From positions 91,900,427 through 91,964,426 of the forward strand of contig NC_084472.1 in NCBI RefSeq assembly GCF_027409185.1: DNA of 64,000 nt, read 5' to 3'. The notes under the pieces were generated by a model, which made no database searches, was not told where the DNA came from, and saw only the letters and a list, made by a program, of their open reading frames with translations. This stretch comes from Cynocephalus volans (taxonomy: Eukaryota > Chordata > Mammalia > Dermoptera > Cynocephalidae). This document shows, piece after piece, positions 1-12,092 of this stretch (position 1 is the stretch's first letter; each line of letters begins with the position of its first letter). Position numbers and translations under genes: made by a program.

Positions 1-154
1 TCACACAAAGCCACATACTCCAGCTTAGCCTGTATCAGTAAAAGTGGTATACTGATTTCCCATCTTCCTGTTTTCTATCTCTTTTTCAAAGGCTTGGTGG
101 GAAAAAAGTGTTATATTCTAAAGGACTCTATAGGAAAGTCAACCTTTGAAACTG

Positions 155-700
155 TGCATTAATAAAAACTACATAACAACTTACCTCAAAATGCAAAAGT
201 AATCTTACATCAACATGCATTTATTATCTCACAGTCTTGTAGGTCAGGAATCCAAGCATGGCTTAGCTGAGTGTACCTATTTCAAGTTCTCTCAAGAGGT
301 TGCAGTCTCATTTGGGCCAGGGCTGTGGTCTCATCTGAAAGCCTGATAGGGGGAGAATTCATTTCCAAGCTCTTTCATGTTGTTTTTGGCAGAATTAAGT
401 TTCTTGTTGGCTGTTGGCCCAAGGCCTTCCTCAGCTCTGTGCCTCTGGGCCTTTTCACAGGAGAGCTCACAATGTGGCAGCTGGCTTCCCTCAGAGTGAG
501 TACTCGAGAGCACAAGAGAGGATGTGCAGGATAGAAACCGTAGTTGCTTTGTAACCAGATCTCATAAGTGACATCCCTATTACTTTTGCCTTATTTTATT
601 CCCCAGCAGTGAGTCACTAGTTTCAGCCTTCACCGAAAGAGGAGATTACACAAGGATGGGGAGGTTCATTGCGGACCATTTTAGAGGCAGCACACCTCCA
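155..700 (-). mobile_element. MLT1-class MaLR LTR, antisense
   Basis: The stretch reads as the reverse complement of an ERVL-MaLR long terminal repeat. Diagnostic words are ATTTATTATCTCACAG near the left side, GGTCAGGAATCC, and AGGAGATTACACAAGG near the right side. The left end is degraded and there is no internal region, so this is a solo LTR fossil. The short open frames inside it are not genes. Exact subfamily is uncertain. Confidence 0.75.
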
Positions 701-744
701 AAACTAACATTTACAGCAAGACAGGCACACAGAAGATCTCATTT

Positions 745-905
745 AATCTTCATAACAATGCAGAGTCAATTAATATGATTATCCTATTTTTAAAATGAAA
801 AGCTTTGGCTCGAAGATGTTAAGTATCTGGCTTAAAAGCTCACAGGTAGCTAATCAGGGATTGGAACTATGACAGTATGTGCACAAATTGTAACCACTTA
901 GCTAC
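745..905 (-). repeat. MIR SINE, antisense
   Basis: It carries the MIR core in reverse: a CATTTAATCTTCATAACA-type start, then a degraded copy of the 'gaggaaactgaggc' and 'cacacagctag' blocks, ending in AACCACTTA. This is ancient and diverged. Confidence 0.6.
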
Positions 906-1169
906 TTGGAAAACATTAAGGGAAAAATTGAAATTGCAGATAGGTGAACACATTTTAGGACCCAAGTTTTGTTAAAAAATACATAGAAAAAAGAGGAAGA
1001 AAATGGTTAAAAAAATTAAATTTTGGGGTGAAGGAATTATCTTTTTTCCTATTATTTATATGTTAATATATATTTTTCAGAATGCTGATATTGATCTTTC
1101 ATTTATTTAATATGGAAAAAAGTCATGAACAAAACAGAAGTCTGTTTTCATTGTGCTTATACTGGTGCA

Positions 1170-1630
1170 CCAAGGTTAGTTCAGAGATATAAAAAATATA
1201 GAAAATAAACACACACACGTCCACACGTAGTTATGTCAGGTAGTGATAAGTTCTGAAAAAAAAAAAAAAAAGCAGTATCTAAGGAGACAGCAGAAGATGG
1301 GAAGGGACACTTTTTTTTTTTTTTTCAAGCAGGGCAATCAATGAAGGCCTCTCTAAAAGGTGACATAAAAATAGAGACCAGAATAAATTGAGGAAGCATG
1401 CACTGTTTTTATAATCAGAAAAATATAGAAAAAAATTAGAGTGTGGGTGTCCTACTGTAGCTTACCATCTCTGAAAATTTAATCATGTATTCCTTCCTAT
1501 ATTCTGTCCTTTAGTCATTCAGTTAATTCATTTTTATGAATGCTTATTAGGTGCCAAGCTCTGTGCTAGGCATTGGGAACTTAAGAGTGAATAAAACATG
1601 TGTGTCCCTTCTTACATTTGTTTTGGAATT
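1170..1630 (-). repeat. L2 LINE 3' fragments, antisense
   Basis: Two antisense L2 pieces. One at about 1170-1445 holds GGTAGTGATAAGT and GGCCTCTCTAAAAGGTGACA. The other at about 1505-1630 holds the inverted L2 tail (TTAGGTGCCAAGCTCTGTGC). Their order is not collinear with a single L2, which suggests two insertions or a rearrangement. A16 and T15 homopolymers lie at about 1257 and 1311. Confidence 0.6.
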
Positions 1631-1671
1631 CAATGAGGATCGCCTTTGTTAATTCATAGATTACTGAGATA

Positions 1672-1754
1672 TGAGGGTACTTCAAAAAGTTTATGGGAAG
1701 ATTTGTATGATCTTTGAATTCTATTTTTCCATGAACCTTTTGAAGTACCGTCAT
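1672..1754. mobile_element. ~82-bp palindromic mariner-like MITE
   Basis: It starts GAGGGTACTTCAAAAAGTTT and ends with the inverted form AAAACCTTTTGAAGTACC-like, so the element folds almost end to end around a short AT-rich middle. It is flanked by TA-rich sequence, as expected for Tc1/mariner target sites. Three related copies occur at 19814, 19908 and 24153. There is no transposase, so it is non-autonomous. The family name is inferred. Confidence 0.6.
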
Positions 1755-1959
1755 ATATAATTGCAAACTGTGGCATGTATTATGAAGGAAATATATAGGC
1801 TGCTGAGAGAGAAGAAAACATCTGTGGGGGTCAATGAGCAGTCTGCCAGAGAGGTCACTGGAACTGTAGTCACCAATGACATCCATTTGGGAAAGATTGT
1901 ATAATAAAAAGAGAATCTGGGTAAGTATAAGAACCTTCAATTCAAAAAATTAGTGGTCA

Positions 1960-2248
1960 AGTATAGAGCATGAGCTGCAAGGAAAATTGAGAAGGAGCAG
2001 CCAGAGAGGTAGGAGGGAAGTTCAGTGGAAGGCCAGGGAAGGAGGCTTTTCTAGAAGAAGAGTGTGGGCAGCAACAATGACCAAAGTCAGGTCAAGCTAG
2101 TTGAGGAGTGGAAAACACCCTTGGTGTTTAGTGACATGGGTAATAAATCTAGGGACAGCCTTTGCAGATTGCAGAGGGTTGACAAATTAATGGGAGAGGA
2201 GGAAACAGAGACCACTTATATAAATCACTTGTAAAAGCTATCTGGCTG
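1960..2248 (-). repeat. L2 LINE, antisense, left half of a split copy
   Basis: The text GAGAAGGAGCAGCCAGAGAG, followed by the AGTCAGGTCAAG block, matches antisense L2 coding sequence. The copy breaks off at 2248, where a retropseudogene begins, and continues after it at 4716. Confidence 0.6.
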
Positions 2249-4719
2249 GTCACCCGTGGGCCCGCAGGGCTATGCTTGGTGGCCGCCATTGCAGCTTATT
2301 TTCAGTTGCTTTTTAAAGACAGAAAGCTCATGGTGAAAATTGTTACTGCCAGGGAATCCTTGTGCTCATTGTAGGGCATCACATCCTGTATGGGAAAATC
2401 ATCCACCTAGAGAAAGCTTTTGTAGCCCTTGTCAAACACACTTCTGGGGAGTAGGAGTGTGATGAACTCAGCTGTGAGATGTGCATCCAGTAGCTGGTGA
2501 CAACACTCATCAAAAATGAGATCCTTTTCAAAACCTGCCCTCAGCCCATTATCACCAATGTCCCCAAAAAAGTATGAAAGAACCCCAGATTTTCCCTAGA
2601 GAGTAGCCAACTCCTTGGATTCGTGCTCTGCTGCTGCCTCTAGGATGGCTCAATGGATTCCTGGGACCACAAGGGGGTCCTGTTCTGAACCCCCCCTCAA
2701 CCACTGGGTGTGAACTCCAGTCCCTACCTTATGACAGCTGGTTCTCTTGGTGGAAGTTTGGCCCCGTTTCAAAGGAACTTATCTTCTTTTCCAACTTCAT
2801 CAGGCTCATTGGCTTTAAACCCCACACCTTTCGCTGCTGGTACTTGTGACCCAAGCATGACTTCTCCAAGAGGGATGAATCCCACTTGCATAGATGCAGT
2901 TTTCTTACCCAAGGCAATGTGGCCTCTTGGGTCCAGGCCCAGGTCCAGCTTTAACTCCTAGAACAGGAGCTCTTACAGGCCTAGGACCTCTGCTTAATCC
3001 TGGGTTATGGGGTCTCCCAGGACCAGGTCATCTGTTCAACCCAAGGACAGGTGGGTTGGGCCCAGGCCCTAATCTGGATGCCAGAATGGGTGGCCTCTTG
3101 GGCACAAGATCTGGTCTTAAGAATGACTGGACCTTAAGGCCTGGATCTTGACCCCATTTTAAGAGCAGCAGTTCTTTTAGGAGGAAATTTGGCTCCTTCT
3201 CACAGGCTTCTAACATGGGCACAAGCCCATACTCCATGGCAAGAATACCTGGCCCCATAGGACCAAACTCAGGTCCTGGCTCTCAGGAAATTGGTCTTTC
3301 AAGGCCAAATTCATCTCTCATGTCAAGGGTTCCTGGCCCCTTAGGCCCCAATTCAGCTCATTTCTCAAGGCCAGGTGGCCCCAGGGGGGTAAACGCCAAT
3401 CTCTTTCCAAAGCATACAGGTTCACAGGGACTGAACCCAACTGCCTTCTCACAGTCTTCTGGCACATTGGCTTCAAACCCAGCTACCTTCCGAAGATCTG
3501 CTGTCCTCCAGGGCCCAAGTACAGCAATTTTCCCAAAAGCCTCTGGGCCACTAGGCCCCAATCCAGCTTACTTCCCAAGGACTACTGGCCTGCAGGGTCC
3601 AAGTCCAGCTACCTTCCCAAGGTTCATTGGCCTATTAGACCCTGGTCAAGTTGCTTTCCTGGTCAGCTGCTGCACACCTCAGCTCTTTTTCAGAAGGCCC
3701 TGTGGGTATTAACCCAGCTCCTTCTACAAGGCCAACTGGGGCCCTGGGCTTAAACCCAGCTTCCTTTTCAAAGATAAACAGCCCTGCAGGCAAGAGTTTG
3801 TTCCCATTTCCAAGCGTGTGGAGCCTCTCTAACACAAACTCAGTTGCTTTCCCCAGACCAGGGTGTCCAATGGCTGCAATGTACCCAAATGGAATTTTAC
3901 CTCCTTAAGCACCGTTTTCCCTCCAGGACTACCTTGCTTTCTGGGCACTGTGGTTCTGGGCAGAGGATATCTTAAGTAAAAGGGCAGAAATGGAGCTACA
4001 GTCCAAAGAATGTAGCTGGGCTCAAGTTCAAATGAGTGATCTTTTTCCTCTGCTTTTTTTTTGACTGAAGGTAAGTGTTATTTGTAGGTCATGGACAATA
4101 GCAGGTGGGAAAAATCCTGGCCTTGAGAGAAAGGATCTCCAGCCTTCCAAAAGCCTGCTGTGCTTTGGTTCCACAGCTTTCTGCCCCTTGTTTCTTACAA
4201 GTTTCTTGAATTGTTCTTGTGGACTTTTCCTCAGGAATACATTGGCCCTCAGGTCCCAATTCACATGTAGTTCCCTGCTCACCACTGGAGAAATCAGTTC
4301 ATTGCGCTCTGTAAATGTTGCATTGGTGAATGGACCATACTTCAATAGCTTTGACCTGGGCAGCTTGGACCTGGTCATCCTCTGCTGCCATCCCTTTCCC
4401 TGGGAGCTTGAACACAGAACAGGGAGGTGGACAACTACTTCAGAGACCCACCAAGTACAATTTCTGCTTGACTGACTGGGCCTATGGCTCCCTTCTCCTT
4501 GGACTTAGAGGTGGTCAGATTTAAGGCTCCTCTGCTCATCCAACTCCATCTCCAGTGGTGTTCCCAATCAAAGAACCTCACAATTTAAATGGATGTGGAT
4601 GGGAATATGTAAATTGGGGTGGTGGTGAAGGGAAGATGTGAAAGGTTGGTTGGTGTTTTCCCTGCATTGTACCTTTTCTTACTTTTTCTTTAATAAATGG
4701 GATGAAAGGAAAAAAAAAA
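2249..4719 (+). pseudogene. Processed (retro)pseudogene of a Gly/Pro/Asn repeat protein
   Basis: This is an intronless retrocopy of a spliced mRNA. It begins with a GC-rich 5' UTR-like segment (GGGCCCGCAGGGC) and ends with AATAAA at 4692-4697, 13 bases before a poly(A) tract at 4710-4719. It is bracketed by a 16-bp target-site duplication (2233-2248 and 4716-4731, 14 of 16 identical), the mark of L1-driven insertion. The decoded middle (about 2900-3900) is a run of imperfect ~18-residue repeats of the type [12 protein letters not shown]. Recognisable units are [12 protein letters not shown] and [12 protein letters not shown]. The reading frame shifts several times (2710, 2894/3215 and 3651 blocks are in different frames) and the first 450 bases are full of stops, so no product is expected. 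I do not recognise the parent gene. Confidence 0.8.
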
Positions 4720-4925
4720 GGTATTTGGCTGTAAAGGAGAAAAAAATATTCATAGCTGAAGGAAAAAGTAGAGTCAAAGAAGGGTTTTTGTTTTCATTTT
4801 TGTTTTTTATTTTTTTAAATAGAGGAGAAATTATAGTTATTGGAATTATGAAGGTTTTAATCTTGTAGAGAGGAAGGAGGTTGAGTGAGGGTGAGAACCA
4901 CTACGAAAAATGTTGGCCAATTCCT
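4716..4925 (-). repeat. L2 LINE, antisense, right half of the split copy
   Basis: TTTGGCTGTAAAGGAGA continues the antisense L2 exactly where the left half stops at 2248. It then runs into a GGGTTTTTG / T-rich block and GGAGAAATTATAG, all found in antisense L2. This continuity dates the retropseudogene as younger than the L2. Confidence 0.6.
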
Positions 4926-4929
4926 GAGA

Positions 4930-6150
4930 AAGAGATTGGGTGAAGGATCCAGAGACGCCTAGAAGAGAATCAGTTTCCTTCATGGTCCTAGTGGAAGACT
5001 ATTCCTGTGGTCTCTTTCTCTCAAAGAAGCAAAGGGGACCTTGGAAATGTTTCACATATAGATGCTTAGAATTTGGAAGCATAAAGTTCAAACATCACAT
5101 GCAAAGATATTTTCATTACTCATCCCACTTTTTAAAGCACATTTATATGAATTTTTTTCCCCACGACAATCTGGTGAGGTTGTCTTGCCTATCAGTTCAT
5201 GTGACTTATCTATGGCAACACAATGTCAATCTTGCTATTTATAAAGTATCAAGAGATCCAGATCTCCTGTCATGCCAGTGTATTTTTTTTTAACCATACT
5301 ACATCTCCCTTGTCTCCTGAATCCATTAAGTATAATCATAAAGTTTGTAGCTTGAAAGTACAACTTGAAGACACAGAAGGTTTGACTCATCAAAGAGAAG
5401 GTTTGGCTCATTTACATCTTGAGATCCAGTTAGATGTTTTCTTTGTTCTCATATGAAGGAAATTACTTTAAATATATACAAAGTATGCTCATGAAACACA
5501 CATACAATCTCTTCCACATGAAGTGCACCATAAAGAACAGTCTGTACTTGCATGCTTTTACAAAGGTCTGCCTTCTCAGTACAATTTACTTAAACCAATC
5601 CCAGTAACAGAGACCCTCAGGTTCTAGATAAACCTCTGAGCGCCCTCATGTCTCTTATTTAATAATATGAGCAACACACAGTTCAGACACCCTTTGTGGT
5701 TTGATGAAATTGCATGTTTTTTCATTAGATGAGTATGTGTGTGTGAATATTCTGAAAAAATCAGGGTCATATGGAGATAAGTAAAACATTACTAAAATAA
5801 AATGAATAATATTAACATTTAGCGAGTCCTTAGTATTTCCTATTTTCAACAGGTTGAGATGATCTCAGACTAGTATTTTTATGATTATTCCTTTTTAAGT
5901 GCTTAATCAAGAACACAGCATTATTCCTATTACCAAACAAATCCCATTGCTGGTCCATTTATGCAGTCCAGGATTTCCTTGGAAGCACCAGTAATGTAGA
6001 CCACAGCCAACTTTTTGAAGATAGACTACAGCTTTTTCCAACATGTGATGAGTGACCTGGAAAATAACTGATGTTGTTTCCAGCTCATCATTTTGTTCTA
6101 AGACACACTCAGAAGCATGATCAATTTTTCCCTTCATTCTTCTCTAGCCA
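4930..6150. other. Unassigned AT-rich sequence
   Basis: I see no convincing gene or repeat here. Open frames up to 117 codons (4940-5293 +) have no recognisable motifs. It may hold repeats too decayed to identify by eye. Confidence 0.5.
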
Positions 6151-6159
6151 TGATGTTCT

Positions 6160-6335
6160 CTTTTAACTCCTGGCACTTGTAACTACTGTGTCCACTCCAC
6201 GCAATGCTCTTCATTTTTCATGTCACCTCTAAACCCCATCTTGATCTGCATTAGTCTGGTCAATTTCAATTGACCCCTCAAGTCTTTCTCCAGAACATCT
6301 TGTCTGAACACCCCTCCTTCCAACTTTATTACAGG
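6160..6335 (+). repeat. Possible L2 LINE fragment, sense
   Basis: A pyrimidine-rich block with words typical of the L2 3' coding region (CATGTCACCTCTAAA, CTCCAGAACATC). It is weakly supported. Confidence 0.35.
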
Positions 6336-6339
6336 TGAA

Positions 6340-7540
6340 GTAATTGCCAAACACTAATATTCTAAAATAACCACATACAAATGTTCTGGAAATTTATTGA
6401 AGAACTGTAAGAATTATATTAATTTAATTCTTTTCAGTTACTGTGACTGGGTAAAAACAGAAGCAGTAGAAATAATGAAATTCAGTTTACTTCTTTTTTC
6501 TATGCATGTTGTAGAGCTGGGATTTACTTCTGAATGCTGCTGCTGTGTTAAATTTTCCAAACAAGCATGAGGACATTTGCTCAAACTTCTCAAAGTACTT
6601 GAAAACTCATTTTATTTGATGTTGAGTCATATAAGGAGTTCAGCTAAAGCTCGTGAGCTTGAGAATAGGTCATTTTGTAGTAGATATGTTTGAATTCTGC
6701 CTTAAATAGATTTCCCTTCTAATCATCTTGCATTGATTTTACAGGTATTCTTGAATTTTTCTGCTCCATTATATGAATTTTGTAGACTTTCTTTTTCTTT
6801 TCTTTTTTTTATAGAAGGCAACATTCTGCCTATGAGGGTTGGTTATTCCATTACAATTTCCTCTTCAGGATTTATGTAGCATTATTTTTCCCCCATTGAT
6901 TTCATCTTCTACAGCTAAATATCTTATAAGAGAACATCTAGTAGTTCAAACTACATTAAGTGTTTACCTGATGCTAAAAATATTGGTGGTTTGATAAATT
7001 CCACCAAATAACCTCTAGTATCTGTGTGTACTTATTACAATTAATCCAATTTAAATGACTGGCCATATTAGTCAAAACAGTTACTTTATTACCCAGTACA
7101 TACAGGGGAATAAATGAAGTACAAATTTTGTAATCTGGATTTCATATTTATAATTAATGGCCTTCCTATATAAATAATGGAATATAAGAAGGAAATTGAG
7201 ATAAAGAACAGTTCAATTATAATGGAAAGCCTACATAAGACACAGCTTCAGTGTTGGTTTGATTCAGCAGCTCATTCTTGTGTACAAAGGAATTGGTTCT
7301 TTCTAGCTCTCTTCTCTGTCTTCCATGGTTAGATTGGTTTTAATACTCACTGCTTCCATGACAGCAAAATGCTGCAGTACCAGACTTTGATCTGTACATT
7401 ACACAGACTAGAAAAGGAGAAAATGTTTTTTTGGTGGTTCTAAAATGGTGAGAAAGTTTATTTTCCAGAGATCCCATTAAAACTTCCCTTGTGTCTCATT
7501 GACCCTGATATGTGTCATGTGCTCATTTCTGAAACAATCT
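6340..7540. other. Unassigned AT-rich sequence
   Basis: No gene, RNA or clear repeat seen. Only short chance frames are present. Confidence 0.5.
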
Positions 7541-7547
7541 AACCAGG

Positions 7548-7951
7548 TGTGTTAATCCATTTTTGTGTTGCTGCAACAGAATATCTGAGACTGGGTAATA
7601 TATAAAGAACAGAAGTTTATCTGGCTTACGATTCTGGGGCAGCTGCATCTGGCACAGCCCTCAGGCTGCTTCTACTCATGACAGAAAACAGCAGGGCAGC
7701 TGGCACTGCTTATCACATGGTGAGAGGAAGCAAGAGAAAGGGAGGGGAAGTGCCAGGCTCCTTTAAACAACCAGCTCTTGTGGGAACTAACGGAGTGAGA
7801 AGTCACTCACTATTCCCCTCCCCCACCTAAGGGAGGGCATTAATCTATTCAGGAGGGATCTACTCCTGTGGCCCAAGCACCTTCCAGCCCTGTCATGCTG
7901 GGGATCGGATTTCAACATGAGCTTTGGGGGAACAAACACATCCAAACTACA
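7548..7951 (-). mobile_element. MST/THE1-type MaLR LTR, antisense
   Basis: Begins TGTGTTAATCCATTTTTGTG and includes AGACTGGGTAATATATAAAG, AGCAAGAGAAAGGGAGG and ATTTCAACATGAGCTTTGGG. It ends in CTACA. The layout and length (404 bp) fit a solo MST-group LTR in reverse. No matching 5-bp duplication is evident. Confidence 0.8.
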
Positions 7952-8119
7952 TCCGCAGGCTATGGTTAAACCCGATTGACTTAGGTGTGAATAATGGAAT
8001 CAATTTTAAGAACAAGAGGATGGTATTACCCAGATTGATTCGACCAGTCCGTTTTTATCCCTGGAAGTAGGGGTGTACCCATGTTCTATGAAAATCGCCT
8101 ATCTTGTGTGTCTGTTTAC

Positions 8120-8240
8120 CTACCTATAGTGTGATTCATAAGAGCAGGGACTCAGATTTATTTTCCTTCCTGTTTCCAGATTGTAGCACATTTCCTACAC
8201 ATCATAGGCACTCAAAATGTTTGTTCAGTGTGAATAAAGT
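8120..8240 (+). repeat. L2 LINE 3' end, sense
   Basis: Contains AAGAGCAGGGACTCAGATT, then ATAGGCACTCAAAATG-TTTGTT, which is the L2 tail (gcagggac...ggcactcaataaatgtttgtt). Confidence 0.6.
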
Positions 8241-8284
8241 AGCAGCTTTCCGATATAAGCTGCCTGTTCCTTTTCATCAATTCC

Positions 8285-8645
8285 AAGATCACTCATTCAG
8301 CACCTACTCTGTACCAGGTGTAAGGCAGACCACGGGGAATAAAATGGTGAATAATGATCCAACCCCTGCTCTTAAAAAACTTATAGTCTTGTGAGAGAGA
8401 GAAAGATAAGTGTACAAACAATTTCAATAAAACGTGACAATACTACTGCAAAGTGCTGCAGGGGCTCACAGTTGAGGCACTTACTAGATTTGTTTGGAGG
8501 TGAGGAGGCATCTCAGAGGAGGCAACATCCCTGTGGAGATGTGCCAGGCTTATGCAGGTTGGCCAAGAGAAGAAGGAAGGGAAGGGGGACAGGAAAAAGA
8601 ATGGCTTACTTTGGAGAGAGATATGACAAGATCAGGTTATGATGC
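8285..8645 (-). repeat. L2 LINE 3' end, antisense
   Basis: Starts with the inverted tail (ATTCAGCACCTACTCTGTAC), passes through CCCTGCTCTTAAAAAACTTA and runs into the GAGGAGGCA / GGGAAGGGGGACAGG part. It lies tail to tail with the preceding sense L2. Confidence 0.65.
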
Positions 8646-8881
8646 ATATAATTTACTTTATAAAACCTCACTGGAGATAGTGTGATATTATCTATGTCAC
8701 ATTGGGGTAGACGGTTGCTCTAACCAGGCACACACACTTTAAGAGTATTCAGCTAGTGTAGAATGAGGTAGCTAATTCTGCAGTGGCAGCTCCTACAGGT
8801 GTTTCGGGTTTTATATCTTACATCAACACCAAAGAGGCCTGTTACTTACAATAATCAGTCTTAGAAATGAGTGTTCATAGA

Positions 8882-9242
8882 TGTCTTCGTCTGTTCAAGC
8901 TGCTATAACAAAATACCACACTCTGGGTGGCTTACAAACGACATTCATTTATTTCTCACAGTTCTGGAGGCTGAGAATTCCAAGATCAAGGTGCCAGCAG
9001 ATTCTGTGTTTGGTAATTCTCACTTTCTGGTTCAGAGATGGCTTCTTGCTGTGTCCTCACATGGTGTTATAGGCAAGGCAGCTCTCTGGGATCTCTTTTA
9101 TAAGAGCACTAATACCATTCATAAGGGATTCACCTTTGTGACTTGGTCACCTCCCAGAGGTCCTACCTCTTAATACCATTACCTTGGGGATTAGGATTCA
9201 ACATATAAATTTGGGGAGAACACAAACTTTCATTTCATAGCA
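8882..9242 (-). mobile_element. MLT1A-type MaLR LTR, antisense
   Basis: Begins TGTCTTCGTCTGTTCAAGCT. It then carries TATAACAAAATACCACAC, TTATTTCTCACAGTTCTGGA, TTGCTGTGTCCTCACATGG and CATATAAATTTGGGGAGAAC, ending in TAGCA. It is near full length and has no internal region. Confidence 0.85.
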
Positions 9243-9244
9243 AT

Positions 9245-9980
9245 TGGTGAAATTAGAGGTTTGCAGGTTGAAATAGTGGATGTTAGAAACAGGCATCCAT
9301 TGATAAAATTAGTGGTGTTCAAGAATTATGGATTGGCAAAAGTATTTTGGAGACATTCCAATCCTTGTAAGAACATAGTGAAAGAATAATGCAGTCCATA
9401 TAACCTGATCCCTTTGGGATCATGTCTGAGACCTGACCCATTAATTATTCTGTATCCAATTACTATGTCAAAAAATACCAACTATAATATTAGCTGGATC
9501 TCTCCTGTAGCATGTGGTCATTCTGTCTCCAGTGAACTTCCATGCACGATATAGTAACACCAAGCAGAACAGGAAACTGGGACTTCACATCAGCTGACAT
9601 AACACATAATAAGGATGTTTTGAACCTGTTGGCTGACTGTCACTCACCTACCTCTATCTATAGGTAATAATTGTCATTAATGATTTAAAAAGACCCTAAT
9701 ATTTGTTTGTGACCCATTGACTTGGGACATTTTCAATGAGTTCAGAGTCAAGGAGGAACATGGCATTACCAGATACATCATAAGAGGTCGAGAGAAAATG
9801 AGAATAGTGTGGCATGAAAGCCAAGGAAGGTGGGCATTGCAGGGATGTGGGGGTATCAGATGCTGCAAAAAGTTTGATGACATAACGACTGAAATGTGCA
9901 CATTAGATTTAGCACTATGAGGCTCATGATGACCTGGGTGGGTGGAGGGCAGTGAGTAACAGAAGTAAGGGTTCACAGTC
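9245..9980. other. Unassigned sequence
   Basis: No gene or clear repeat recognised. Two overlapping frames of 67-99 codons on opposite strands at about 9680-9976 have no recognisable domain. Confidence 0.5.
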
Positions 9981-9984
9981 GGTA

Positions 9985-10115
9985 GCTAATAATTGCTGTT
10001 CGCTATGTGTCTGACACTTATCTGAGTGCTCTAGCTGTATCAACTCTTTTATTAAGTTAAGTATAATTATATTCCTTAGTAGCAAGATAAGGACACTGAG
10101 GCAAAGAGGGTCCAA
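9985..10115 (-). repeat. MIR SINE, antisense
   Basis: GCTATGTGTCTGACACTTATC, then the degraded 'gacactgaggcaaagaggg' block and CCAAGGTCA, is the standard MIR core in reverse. Confidence 0.65.
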
Positions 10116-10369
10116 GGTCATGGAGATACTAAGTGATAGACAGTGGGTCTCAACCGCAGCAGCCAGGGTCCAATGCTACCACAGGATTGCAGAGGAGGCA
10201 GTGGGTAGAGAGAAATCCTTCAGAAAGGCTGGCTTTGTCCTAAGGAAAAGAGAGTGTAATCGTTGGAAGGATACAGGGGGCCAAGGGACATTTTTTTTTT
10301 ACTAGAAAGATTTGAGAGTTTGCAAGCTAATAACAAGAACTAGTGTATCTACAGGATAGAAACAAGATA

Positions 10370-11480
10370 GTTAAACAGAAGTCTCTTAGGAGGTAGAAGG
10401 CAGTGAAATCCAGGTGAAGGGACAAGTTTGTAACAAGAGGGAAGGAGGAAAGGCTAAGAATGGAGGAATGTGGAGAAATTGCAGGGTAGGAGGAGTGGCA
10501 GAATGCTGAGAGAATTTTTGGCTGATATATGTATTTTCCTTGTGAAGTTGAGGAGAGTGAAGGAGGAAGTGAAATAAGAGCTTTGAGGTGAACGAAGTTT
10601 TGAAAAATAAGTATCGTAGAGAATAGAGGGAAAGGTGCATAATAAAACTCTGAGAGATTTCCTGGGGGAGATGAGAGCCCAGGTGAGTTTGGAGAACAGA
10701 AAAAAATGGTAGCATTAAGTTAGTAAATTGGCTGTTTGGGGGAAAAATAATCAAGTGCCCTGATTTGGGGTGTTTGCCAATTTTGTTGGTGCAAACACTC
10801 CCAACATGGCTGATGTCAAGCTACTGATGGTTTAATGACTGGCTTGAAAAACTTCTGAATGTTTAACCACATGCTCTCAGGAAAAAAATGATCTGACTCC
10901 AGTGCATCTCTACGCTGCATGTGCTCGTGTGATTTCCTCCTCAGCACAGTGCAGGAACACAGGGAGAGTTCTTAGATTTGCCCAAGCTTGTGGTTTGGTG
11001 CAGTGAATGGTACAAAAAAGGGACAAGAGAGGTAAGAATATTGCTAAGAGAGTATTTGATGTGATGTGATTACATTTAATCGCGATTAGATAGACACAGC
11101 AGAGATGTTGAGAGACTAAAGTTTTGATGACATTGAAGAATCAACATACTGGGAATAGTAGATATTAACCATCATTGTTATGGGGCAACGTGTGTTGGGG
11201 GAAGAGGCTATGGAAAGAATGAAAGATCACCTTTAGGTGGTCAAGAACAAGTGAAAGAAAAAATGTACAGGTCTCCTAGTGATGTTGCCATCTACTAAAA
11301 GTGACATTACTGGACAGTTTATGAATTGGAGTAGTGGATACCTGGGGATAAAACATGTGAGTGGAATGCGCAAGATAACAGCTCTGTGTGCTACACCAAG
11401 AACTTCAGAGATGTTCATCTCCTCCGATGCTATGGAAGCCAGCTCATACAAACTAGGACTCCAAGAGACTGTATGATTTC
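10370..11480 (-). repeat. Probable L2 LINE body, antisense
   Basis: Purine-rich sequence with GAAGTTGAGGAGAGTGAAGG and GTAACAAGAGGGAAGGAGG resembles antisense L2 ORF sequence. A degraded minus-strand frame of 122 codons (10386-10754) is compatible with a fossil L2 reading frame. Assignment is moderate because divergence is high. Confidence 0.4.
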
Positions 11481-11539
11481 AAAGTTCCGTGCTACTATTT
11501 GAGAAAGCCCCAACTCCCTAGCAGAGCATAGACCTTCCA

Positions 11540-12000
11540 CAGTCTGAATCAACTTGTTGTTTTCTGGCTTATTTCTCTCACTTTTTTATTACTCATTCCA
11601 TCTACCCTCACACCTGCCAGATAAGAACATTCTGTATTCTTTAGCACATTTGCACTTTTATACATGCTATCTCCTTGTTTATACAAAAGAATGCCACCTT
11701 CCATCACCCAATGTCTTTGTCCGTTTCACAAATATTGACTTATCATTCAAGCCTCCTTTCTAAAGTTTTCCCTCTTACAGAGATCCCTTCCCCTTCCCTC
11801 ACCAAGGTTAGTTGCCCTTCATTGTGATCGTGTAGCATTGTGCGCAACATAAATGGAAATATTTCTCACGCTGCATTCTTACTTTTTATTTATTTCTCTC
11901 TCTCTAGAGATAGACTGCCACCTCCTTGAGGACAAGGACCATGTTTTATTTGTGCTGATATCTCTATTACTTAGCACAGTCCCAGATCCATACATTCAGG
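11540..12000 (+). repeat. L2 LINE 3' end, sense
   Basis: Reads through the L2 3' coding end (CATTCAAGCCTCCTTTC... ) and then the tail block CTCCTTGAGGACAAGGACCA, TTACTTAGCACAGTCCCAG. It is a long, fairly well-kept L2 3' end. Confidence 0.7.
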
Positions 12001-12092
12001 GCTTTCGTTTTGTTTTGTTTAATGGATGAGGTCCATGTTGCCTGTTAACTACCCTCAAAAGATCTAAAGCCTCCTGAAAAAATGACATGTAG

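Noticed and set aside
4028-4378. 116-codon minus-strand frame
   Set aside because: It lies antisense within the retropseudogene. The retrocopy's orientation is fixed by its poly(A) on the plus strand.
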